From Lachnoclostridium phytofermentans (GTDB lineage Bacteria > Bacillota > Clostridia > Lachnospirales > Lachnospiraceae), in NCBI RefSeq assembly GCF_000733755.1, contig NZ_JPOF01000001.1:476001-540000 (forward strand): a stretch of 64,000 nt of DNA, in the 5' to 3' direction. Below the pieces are notes generated by a model, which saw nothing but the letters and a program-made list of their open reading frames with translations, had not been told where the DNA came from and searched no databases. Below, one piece after another: positions 24,964-32,720 of this stretch (positions are counted from its first letter, which is position 1; every line of letters begins with the position of its first letter). The position numbers and the translations under genes are program-made.

Positions 24964-26524
24964 TGTAGACAAAATGGCACTGGGATTCGAATCCTAATGC
25001 CATTTTTCTCTTCGTTTTAAATAATAGTAGAAATAAATGAGTTTTGCTTCTAAAAAAGGCTTTCAGAAGCCCCTTTCTTCCTAGCTTCTTTAAATTCATG
25101 CATGCAAAAGTCAGTCCGACTTTCATTTCCATCTGGGCTTTTCCTATCATCTGTGTGTATCTGAAGCCGTGATTCTCTTTTGCTGTTCCGAATAATCTTT
25201 CAAAAGTTTCTTTTCTTAGAGAATATAAATTTTTCATTCCAATGGTATACCTGATATCTTCACATTGTTCCATGTAATCATCCTAAATATGTTTTGTAAT
25301 CACTTTTACATGATTTTTGCTTTCCGTACACCGGGTTAGATATGGACATTGGGCACATGTTGTTTCGCAGCTCTTATATTCTCTATAACCATCACGATTC
25401 GTTGTGGAATACTTTAATACTTGATTGTTTGGGCATCATCTTTTGTCATTGGACGTTTACATGGAAGAAGAGGTTTGATACCATCTTCTATCAGAAGTTT
25501 TTCGATTACCGGTGTTTTATATCCTGCATCCATAACAAGTGTTTCTATTCCTATATCCTTGATTTTATCTAAAGTTCCTTAAAAGTTCGACTATCATGTT
25601 CATTACCATGATTTACTGTATAACCAAGAAGCCGTCCATTTTTGTCACATGCTGCTTCAACAGCATACGCAAAAACATGTTTATGTTCGCCTTTTCTGAA
25701 CCATCCGCTTTCTGGGTCTGTTGTACTACACTTTATTGTTTTTCCTTCTATTGGAACATCGTCAGTATAGTCATTTCCTTCACCACTTGATGGAGGTGTA
25801 TTATCATCATTTTTGTCATTTCTTTTGAATGCTTTTTTTCCGTGACTAGCTCAGTCTTCATTGATTTCTTTTTGAAGAAGATTTTCGTAGAACAATGCTT
25901 CTTTGTGAGCTATCTTTTGTTGCATCTTTTAATTATTAGCACTTGCTTTCACATGTGTTGCATCAACAAATACCTCTGTTGGATCAACAAATTTATACTT
26001 ATAGCATTCTGAAAGTATATGGGAGAAAATTTGTTCAAACAGTCGGTATCTTTAAATCTTCTTGTGTAATTCTTTCCGAATGTAGAGAAGTGGAGAATAT
26101 TGTCCATCATTTCTAATCCAAGAAACCAGCGGTATGCTACATTTACTTCGATTTCTTTCATTGTTTGCGCATACTTTTGATTCCATAGAGATACTGAATA
26201 AAAGGAATTTTAATCAACATAACTGATCCATACTTGGTCGTCCAAACTCTAAAGAATATTTATTCTTCACAAGCTCATATATAAAGTTCCAGTCTATAGC
26301 TCTATCAATAACTCTTAAAAGATGATTCTGAGGTACCATATCATCCATACAGAACATTTGGACCTGTTCTCTTTTTTATCTGTATTCTGAGTCATCATAT
26401 GCATTCAACACCTGTTTTTTATATAATAATTATATCATAAAAAGTGGGTAAAGTCTTATATTTACTGATTTATGTATCGATAGACGAGAAAAATCCCAGG
26501 ACTTCTCCTGGGACTTTGTCTACA
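24964..26524 (-). mobile_element. IS1182-like element, decayed
   Basis: TGTAGACAAA at 24964 and TTTGTCTACA ending at 26524 are matching terminal inverted repeats, 1.56 kb apart, and both ends carry a palindrome just inside. The transposase runs on the minus strand with several disruptions. A solo copy of its left end lies at 21788-21900. Confidence 0.8.
24990..26398 (-). pseudogene. IS1182-family transposase, frameshifted
   Basis: On the minus strand the pieces read in order as an IS1182 transposase: HLLRVIDRAIDWNFIYELV, LIKIPFIQYLYGIKSMRQT, then EIEVNVAYRWFLGLEMMD and HFSTFGKNYTRRFKDTD, and at the end SLRKETFERLFGTAKENHG with KVGLTFACMNLKKL. Stops and frame changes break it at least four times, so no active product is possible. 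Confidence 0.8.
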
Positions 26525-26599
26525 TTTGCTTGAAAACTTCATTCACACTGGTGTGCTGATTTGATGTTTAGCATAATTATTAAAGAAAATGTTAAGGGA

Positions 26600-27400
26600 A
26601 CACGTCTCAAAGGGGTAAGCAAGTACAACAGTTAAAAGTTGAGTGATTCCTGATAATAATAAGTCAGCATGCAGAGTCGTTTCATTCTGGGTTCTTCGAC
26701 CTGCAAGACAGTAACTGTTCTAGAAGTGGTTGATGGATTTTTCAGCAACAGACCGTATTTTATAGGTATTATTTCATTCATCTGTTCCACGCAATGTATC
26801 AGGATAGGCACGCAGATCTTTTTCGGGATAAATGTAAGTCATACGACTACATGGCGAGTCAGTACAAGGATTTTCACAATTACAGGACCGACGATATTTT
26901 CCGTCTTCCCCCTCCTTCCAAGTGACCTTGGGGCAAACGAAGTTATAGCAAGTAAATCCCTTACGGCTTCTGTCTTTCCCTTCTGATTTCATAGGGAGAT
27001 TTGGATCATTAGGGCAGCAAGGTAACCGTCTTTATTGATTGTATACGCATCATTTTTAATATCGGAACGACGATTCAAAGGTATATAGACCTAGTTAAAA
27101 TGCAGTTCTTTAAAAAGATATTGGTAGTTGTTTATTGTATCGAAAGCAGAATCTCCAAGGAAAACATCTGGATTTATTAAGGGATGTTTTTGAAAGAAAT
27201 CATCCAAAACAGGTTGCAGGGCTTTGGAATCATCAAGAGATTTATCCTCATTTGGGGAATCAGTTTTCTTATCAATTACCAAGCAGGATGAGCAGCAAGA
27301 AAATCTTTATTGTAGAAAGAGATATCGCGGACAATACCAAGACCGTAGAATATTTATCAATTCCCTAGTGGTCTAGCTTTTTCAGATACCGTTCACCGTA
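26600..27400 (-). pseudogene. DDE transposase remnant of another IS
   Basis: Two minus-strand pieces show transposase motifs: HPLINPDVFLGDSAFDT, with the second catalytic Asp in LGDSAFDT (27091-27282), and a Cys-rich part CPKVTWKEGEDG ... CTDSPCSRMTYIYPEKDLRAYP (26774-26992). Further 3', in other frames, AEKSINHF and LHADLLLSGITQLLTVVLA follow, as in clostridial DDE transposases. No terminal repeats were found. From about 27400 to 27614 there is only AT-rich DNA without features. Confidence 0.7.
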
Positions 27401-27627
27401 TAAATAAATCATTTAAACTGTTATAATTAATTCATCTCAATAATTTAGGATTAAGTAGTTAAGCAGGAATTTTGAGACTTACATAATCCACATAATCCCA
27501 CTTAAGGATTTAGTAAAATTGCTTAAATAAAATAAAATGGTAAAATATAGATAAAATTAATATTATATGTATAAAAATAACAAAATAAGTAATAAATGTC
27601 AATAATTGTTTTTGATATAGAACGGAT

Positions 27628-29370
27628 GCTGAATTGGAATCCGAAATTCCAGTTTGCAAAGTTAACTTCCGATTCGGCATACCTCTTGCAAGACTAAATT
27701 CCAGTAATCTAAGATTGGGGGTGCGGACGAAATCCTGAACTTGAATGAGTCAAAGGAGGAATGAGATGTACTCATATGAAGATCGCATCCGTGCAGTAAA
27801 GTTTTATATTAATTGTGGTTACAACGCAGCCTATACCGTTCGTAAGTTAGGTTATCCTGATGTAACCAACCTTAAGCATTGGTACAGAGAGTATTCTGAA
27901 CATAATGATCTCCATACCGGAAAGAAAAAATATAGCAAATATTCAGATGATGAAAAACGAGATGCTGTAGATTATTACTTTGAAAACAATCAGAACTCAT
28001 TGAAAACAGTCAAAGATCTAGGTTATCCAAGCCGGCCACTACTTCTTAGTTGGGTTGATGAATTGTATCCTGAAGATGAGAAACGTCATTGCAAACAATC
28101 CAAACCTCATGTAAGATGTTCTCAAGAAGAAAAAGTACAGGCAGTTATGGAGTCGTGTAAAGGTACACTGAAAATATCTCAAATAGCTGAGATATATAAT
28201 GTTACACCCTCCGCAGTTTCTACATGGCGAAAAGAACTGCTTGGAGACAGGAGAGAAATTAGCATGTCTAATCCATCTGAAACTGATAAAGATATAGATG
28301 AATTAATCCGTAAAAAAACTGAACTTGAAGCCAAAGTAAAGCGCCTCGAACAAGATGTATATAAACTTCAACTAGAACGTGACGTTTTAGAAAAAGCCGG
28401 TGACATTCTAAAAAAAGAAAAGGGCATCAATCTTGATGAACTCACCAATCGGGAAAAGGTATTCTTGATTGATGCCCTACGCTGTAAATACAAGCTTAAA
28501 GAACTCTTGCCGATTCTGAAACTCTCAAAAAGTAGTTACTGCTATCAAGTTAATAGTATTCGCACTTTCGACAAGTACCAAGAACTCAGAGGTATTATAA
28601 AGGAATTGTTCGATACTAATAAATGCAGATACGGATATCGCCGCATTCATTGTTTGTTGCAAAACAGAGGCATTATTGTTTCTGAAAAAGTGGTGCGTCG
28701 TATTATGAAAGAAGATCAACTCCTAGTTAAATGCACAAAGAAACGCAAATACAATTCGTATAAAGGCGAAATCAGTCCAGAAATTGATAACATAATAAAT
28801 CGTGATTTCTCTGCTAAAGCACCAAACCAAAAGTGGTTGACTGATATAACAGAGTTTCATATTCCAGCAGGTAAAGTGTATTTATCACCTATAATTGATT
28901 GCTTTGATGGTCTTGCTGTGTCTTGGACCATTGGTACTTCACCCAACGCAGAGCTTACAAACACAATGCTGAACAACGCGATTTCTTCCTTGCAGAAAGA
29001 CGAAAAACCGGTTATTCATTCTGATCGTGGCTGTCATTATCGCTGGCCAGAATGGATAAAAATCATTACTGAAGCAGACCTAACAAGATCAATGTCAAAG
29101 AAAGGGTGTTCCCCTGACAATTCAGCTTGCGAAGGTTTTTTCGGGCGACTTAAAAATGAAATGTTTTATAATCGAAAATGGAAACATGTATCTATAGATT
29201 CTTTTATTAAAGAACTTGATTCCTATCTCCGTTGGTATAATGAAGATAGAATTAAAATATCTTTGGGTGGGATGAGCCCACTTCAATATAGACGTAGTCT
29301 AGGAATAGCAGCTTAGTCCAAGAAAACGTCCGCACCCCCAACTGACCGGAATTTAACTTTTCAATTCAGC
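27628..29370 (+). mobile_element. Intact IS3-type insertion sequence
   Basis: The ends GCTGAATTG (27628) and CAATTCAGC (29362-29370) are inverted repeats, and a second, subterminal pair TTGGGGGTGCGGACG / CGTCCGCACCCCCAA lies near 27713 and 29328. The 13 bases ATATAGAACGGAT flank both sides directly (27615-27627 and 29371-29383). Length is 1743 bp. The transposase is full length, and the element sits 13-14 bp inside the 360-bp repeat copy A', so it arrived after that duplication. Confidence 0.85.
27766..29316 (+). CDS. IS3-family transposase, single fused ORF
   Basis: The 516-residue protein combines what most IS3 elements encode as OrfA and OrfB. The N-terminal part has three helix-turn-helix blocks (about residues 10-45, 60-90 and 115-145), a leucine-rich coiled coil (ELEAKVKRLEQDVYKLQLE), an HTH_21-type segment (CRYGYRRIHCLLQNRG) and an rve integrase core with the DDE triad Asp (WLTDITEF), Asp (HSDRGCHY) and Glu (ACEGFFGRLKNE). 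ATG 27766 follows AAGGAGG; the in-frame ATG at 27745 overlaps that site. No frameshift is needed. It appears functional. Confidence 0.92.
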   Translation: MYSYEDRIRAVKFYINCGYNAAYTVRKLGYPDVTNLKHWYREYSEHNDLHTGKKKYSKYSDDEKRDAVDYYFENNQNSLKTVKDLGYPSRPLLLSWVDELYPEDEKRHCKQSKPHVRCSQEEKVQAVMESCKGTLKISQIAEIYNVTPSAVSTWRKELLGDRREISMSNPSETDKDIDELIRKKTELEAKVKRLEQDVYKLQLERDVLEKAGDILKKEKGINLDELTNREKVFLIDALRCKYKLKELLPILKLSKSSYCYQVNSIRTFDKYQELRGIIKELFDTNKCRYGYRRIHCLLQNRGIIVSEKVVRRIMKEDQLLVKCTKKRKYNSYKGEISPEIDNIINRDFSAKAPNQKWLTDITEFHIPAGKVYLSPIIDCFDGLAVSWTIGTSPNAELTNTMLNNAISSLQKDEKPVIHSDRGCHYRWPEWIKIITEADLTRSMSKKGCSPDNSACEGFFGRLKNEMFYNRKWKHVSIDSFIKELDSYLRWYNEDRIKISLGGMSPLQYRRSLGIAA

Positions 29371-29606
29371 ATATAGAACGGATGGTTATTTGGATGGATC
29401 AGATACCAAGGGAAGTACCTGACTCCATAACATGCAGTGCTTTTGTTGCTTATCATGACAACCAAAACGATGCCGAAGTTTCTACCAAATTAATCGAGAT
29501 TGGTAAAGACTCGTCTAAGGTCTTATGTCTTAGCGGCGGAGACGGCTTATGGTCTGATGATATTTTTAATATTGTGGAGGATTATATCGTTTCATATTTT
29601 GAATAA
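29371..29606 (+). pseudogene. Truncated duplicate of the hydrolase-like gene
   Basis: This is the last 78 codons of the gene at 21031, identical except for one silent base, cut at its 5' end by the IS3-type element. It has no promoter or start of its own and is not expected to give a useful product. Confidence 0.9.
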
Positions 29607-29661
29607 TTGCTGTAACTGAACGTAGATGGGATTCCAATTGCAGAACCGATGAATAAAACTT

Positions 29662-29729
29662 GGGACAAGAGAAATAGTTCTAAAAAGAAGATTAAGCTTC
29701 TTTTCGGAAACTTTCTTTTGTCCCTTTTT
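29662..29729 (+). terminator. Terminator in repeat copy A'
   Basis: Same hairpin as at 21695: GGGACAAG pairs with CTTTTGTCCC, followed by TTTTT. Confidence 0.7.
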
Positions 29730-29742
29730 CGTATTCCGACCC

Positions 29743-29771
29743 TTGTACATGATAGGAAAAAATTATATAAT
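29743..29771 (+). promoter_or_regulatory. Promoter of the TPR lipoprotein - hflX unit
   Basis: TTGTAC and a perfect TATAAT are separated by 17 bp, about 45 bases before the start codon. Confidence 0.75.
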
Positions 29772-29815
29772 GACAATAATCGTTAACCTAAGGCAAAAAA
29801 GGGAGGATGGAGACA

Positions 29816-31054
29816 TTGAAGAAGAAAAAAGTGTTCCTAGCGGTATTATGTTTATCGCTTGTTGTTAGCGGCTGTGGATTAAGTAAAGCGAATCGGAGCT
29901 ATAGCAAAGCGTTGTCCTATTATGATGATGGAGAATATGAGAAGGCTGAGGAAAGTTTTATAAATGCGATTGAAGCAAATCCGGATAAAGCAGAATATTA
30001 TTTAGATTATGGATTTACACTGATTAAACTGAGTAGATACGAGGATGCGATTAAGGAATTTCAAAGCATTCTTATGGAGAAAGAAATCGCTATCGTAAAG
30101 CAAAATAATAAGAAAGCCTATCGTGGAATTGGTATTGCCTATTTATATGCGCAGTCTTATGAAGAGGCAATTAAAAATTTTGACTTAGCGCTCGAGATAA
30201 CAGAATTAAAAGATTTAGATACCGATATTTTATATTACAAAGGGAATGCACTAGAGAGAAGTGGTAATCTAGAGGAGGCTTCTAAAATCTATACAGAGAT
30301 TTTAGAAATACAAAAAGAAGATGCTGCGATTTATAATGCAAGAGCGAATATTAACCGAATTCTTGGTAATTATGAAGAGAGTATCAAAGACTATGATAAA
30401 GCGATAGAAATTTCCAAGGGAGATTTTGATCTTTATTTTGGAAAATTTGCTGCTTTAAAGGAGTTGTCCCGTACATCCGAGGCAGAAGAAGTGTTAAAGG
30501 TTGCAGCGGAACTTCCAGTTCATTCTGAGAAAGATAGTTTTGAATTAGCAAAGGTTTATTTTTATCAGAAAAATTATGACCATGCAAAGCTTCAACTGGA
30601 TCAGGCATTAAAAAATAGTTTTATTGAAGCAAATTATTTCCTGGGAGAAATTAGCATAGAGGAAGGGGACTTTAACCAAGCAATTGAGTATTTTGAAACC
30701 TTTGAGGAATCAAGTGGTACGGTATCTGCAATGTTTTATAACCAGTTATTGACCTGCTATCTCAATGAGGAAGAGTATGAGAAAGCGAAAGTTTGCCTAA
30801 AGAAAGCAAAAAAATACTCAGATGTATCCATAGAACAGCAGCTTTTAAGAAATGAAATTATACTATTAGAAAAGACCGGAGACTTTAACGAAGCATATGA
30901 GAAGATCAAAAAATATCTGAAACGTTACCCGGAGGATGTTGATGCGCAAAAAGATGCTACCTTTTTAAAGACTAGGGTGGAGGGTGCAAGCAAGGAAACC
31001 GATACGAATCAGCCAGAGAAGAATGATACATCGGAAACAGTTGACAAACCATAA
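29816..31054 (+). CDS. TPR-repeat lipoprotein
   Basis: The N-terminus is a lipoprotein signal: basic KKKK, a hydrophobic core and the lipobox VSGC, so the mature protein should be attached to the outer face of the membrane. The rest is about nine tetratricopeptide repeats (for example AEYYLDYGFTLIKLSRYEDA and ALERSGNLEEASKIYTEI), ending in a short polar tail. TPR domains mediate protein contacts; the partner is unknown. TTG 29816 is preferred, nine bases after GGGAGG; ATG 29807 touches the ribosome site. hflX follows after 18 bases, so they are likely co-transcribed. Confidence 0.85.
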   Translation: MKKKKVFLAVLCLSLVVSGCGLSKANRSYSKALSYYDDGEYEKAEESFINAIEANPDKAEYYLDYGFTLIKLSRYEDAIKEFQSILMEKEIAIVKQNNKKAYRGIGIAYLYAQSYEEAIKNFDLALEITELKDLDTDILYYKGNALERSGNLEEASKIYTEILEIQKEDAAIYNARANINRILGNYEESIKDYDKAIEISKGDFDLYFGKFAALKELSRTSEAEEVLKVAAELPVHSEKDSFELAKVYFYQKNYDHAKLQLDQALKNSFIEANYFLGEISIEEGDFNQAIEYFETFEESSGTVSAMFYNQLLTCYLNEEEYEKAKVCLKKAKKYSDVSIEQQLLRNEIILLEKTGDFNEAYEKIKKYLKRYPEDVDAQKDATFLKTRVEGASKETDTNQPEKNDTSETVDKP

Positions 31055-31072
31055 GGAGGACAACTTGTAGCT

Positions 31073-32329
31073 ATGGCAGAATTATATGAGATTAAGGAAG
31101 AGAAAGAGAAAGTGATTCTTGTTGCCGTCAGTGCTAACGAAAATGACGATACCGAAGAGTCAGTGGATGAGCTTATGGAACTAGTAGAAACTGCCGGTGC
31201 CATAACCGTTGGAAGAGTGATACAAAATCGTGAGAGTGTTCACCCTGGAACTTATGTAGGAAAGGGAAAGATAGAAGAAATACGCCTCTTGTTGGAGCAA
31301 TTAGGTGCGACAGGAATTATCTGTGACGATGAATTATCTCCTGCTCAATTAAAAAACCTTGAAGATGCTTTGCAGGCAAAGGTAATGGATCGTACTATGA
31401 TTATCTTAGATATCTTTGCACAGCATGCAAGTACAAGAGAAGGTAAAATACAAGTAGAATTAGCACAGTTAAAATACCGTTCTACAAGGTTAATTGGTAT
31501 GAGAAATTCATTATCAAGACTTGGTGGTGGTATTGGTACTAGAGGACCTGGTGAAAAGAAACTGGAGATTGATCGTCGTTTAATTAAAGATAGAATCGCA
31601 CAGTTAAATAGAGACTTAGAAGATATCAAGAAGAATAGAGAAGTTGCACGTTCCTTACGTATGAAGAATCCTGTTCCAGTGGTAGCAATCGTTGGCTATA
31701 CTAACGCAGGAAAATCTACGCTACTGAATCGCCTTACGGAAGCAGATGTGTTAGAGGCTGATATGCTATTTGCCACACTTGATCCAACCACTAGAAATCT
31801 TACCTTAGAGAGTGGACAGCAGGTATTACTTACCGATACGGTTGGTTTTATTAGAAAATTACCACACCATTTGATTGATGCGTTCCGTTCTACCTTAGAA
31901 GAAGCGAAGTATGCTGATATTATCTTACATGTGGTTGATGCATCGAATCCTCAAGTTTATAAGCAGATGCATATTGTTTATGAAACACTAAAAAAGCTAC
32001 AAGTAACAGATAAAACTATGATTACTGTCTTTAATAAGCAAGATCTAGTTATTATAGATGAACCAATGAAGGATTTGAAAGCAGATAAGACAATAAAAAT
32101 TTCTGCAAAGCAAGGAGAAGGTGTAGAAGAACTTTTAAATTTAATTGAAGAAGTCCTTAGAGAGGCAAAAGTACTCTTAGAGCATACCTTTTCCTATCAG
32201 GAAGCTGGAACTATACAGATGATTCGTAAGTATGGTCAGTTGCTTTTGGAGGAATATCAAGAAGATGGTATTTTTGTAAAAGCTTATGTTCCAAAGGATA
32301 TTGCATGCCAATTGCTTCAAAATAAATAA
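31073..32329 (+). CDS. hflX: GTPase HflX
   Basis: HflX is a ribosome-associated GTPase that splits stalled ribosomes. The N-terminal domain (ESVHPGTYVGKGKIEEI) and the linker GGGIGTRGPGEKKLE are typical, followed by the GTPase motifs G1 GYTNAGKST, G2/G3 FATLDPTTR and DTVGFIRKLP, and G4 NKQD. The 418-residue length is normal. ATG 31073 has AAGGAGG 13 bases upstream, a rather long spacing, but no nearer in-frame start exists. Confidence 0.95.
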   Translation: MAELYEIKEEKEKVILVAVSANENDDTEESVDELMELVETAGAITVGRVIQNRESVHPGTYVGKGKIEEIRLLLEQLGATGIICDDELSPAQLKNLEDALQAKVMDRTMIILDIFAQHASTREGKIQVELAQLKYRSTRLIGMRNSLSRLGGGIGTRGPGEKKLEIDRRLIKDRIAQLNRDLEDIKKNREVARSLRMKNPVPVVAIVGYTNAGKSTLLNRLTEADVLEADMLFATLDPTTRNLTLESGQQVLLTDTVGFIRKLPHHLIDAFRSTLEEAKYADIILHVVDASNPQVYKQMHIVYETLKKLQVTDKTMITVFNKQDLVIIDEPMKDLKADKTIKISAKQGEGVEELLNLIEEVLREAKVLLEHTFSYQEAGTIQMIRKYGQLLLEEYQEDGIFVKAYVPKDIACQLLQNK

Positions 32330-32336
32330 AGTGAAA

Positions 32337-32376
32337 GCAAACAGATAACTCGTTACACTCAGACAAATCTGTTTGC
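32337..32376 (+). terminator. Hairpin after hflX
   Basis: GCAAACAGAT and ATCTGTTTGC form a perfect 10-bp stem seven bases after the stop. The loop is 20 nt and there is no T-run, so termination here is only probable. Confidence 0.45.
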
Positions 32377-32531
32377 TGATATAGCACAAATACTCAGAAA
32401 AAAGAACTTCTAATGTATTTCCATAGACGCAATCGTTCTTTCTATTTGTGTAAATTGCCTAGTGTAGTTTTAGGAAGGGGATTAGACATTCGAATCATAT
32501 TTTAGAAAATAGAAGATATAGTATTAAGAAA

Positions 32532-32591
32532 AAAGTCCGGAAGAAGCGAAACATTACGAAAACCGAGTGTTTAAGCTACTTTCTGGACTTT
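32532..32591 (+). other. Long-range inverted repeat upstream of nrdD
   Basis: AAAGTCCGGAAG pairs with CTTTCTGGACTTT with one mismatch over a 35-nt loop, followed by a weak T-rich stretch. It may be a terminator of an earlier transcript. It ends just before the NrdR-like boxes. Confidence 0.4.
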
Positions 32592-32599
32592 CTGTTGAA

Positions 32600-32646
32600 A
32601 CACAATATGTAGTGGTAGGACTAAAGACATAAAATATATATTGTAG
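32600..32646 (+). promoter_or_regulatory. Tandem NrdR-like boxes upstream of nrdD
   Basis: ACACAATATGTAGTGG (32600-32615) closely fits the NrdR consensus acaCwAtATaTwGtgt. A second, weaker site has ATATATATTG ending at 32643. The conserved G positions (32612 and 32643) are 31 bp apart, about three helical turns, the usual spacing of paired NrdR sites. The pair ends seven bases before the -35 box. Confidence 0.65.
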
Positions 32647-32652
32647 TTAGCC

Positions 32653-32681
32653 TTGACGTTGCTATTGCTTTCTGCTAGAAT
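32653..32681 (+). promoter_or_regulatory. Promoter of nrdD
   Basis: TTGACG and TAGAAT with a 17-bp spacer, 40 bases before ATG 32721. Confidence 0.7.
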
Positions 32682-32720
32682 TTATTAAGGAACAATGTAG
32701 GTAAGAAGGGAGAAGTACAC

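Larger units (their letters stand above)
29371..29730 (+). repeat. 360-bp direct repeat, copy A'
   Basis: Copy of 21404-21763 with one mismatch. Its first 13 bases also stand at 27615-27627, before the IS3-type element. The sequence right of this copy holds the promoter of the TPR lipoprotein, so this side probably keeps the original downstream neighbourhood. Confidence 0.95.

Noticed and set aside
24971-25008. tRNA-like GGATTCGAATCC segment
   Set aside because: Only a T-arm-like palindrome is present; no D-arm, anticodon arm or full acceptor stem can be drawn, and it recurs as part of the IS end.
25342-25790. Two plus-strand frames of 64-76 codons
   Set aside because: They lie antisense to the IS1182-like transposase remnant, whose protein motifs are clear on the minus strand.
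26669-27368. Plus-strand frames of 77-105 codons
   Set aside because: They are antisense to the DDE transposase remnant, whose motifs read on the minus strand.
21764-29370. Prophage or integrative conjugative element
   Set aside because: No integrase, relaxase, structural or replication gene lies in the island; only IS pieces and thrS.
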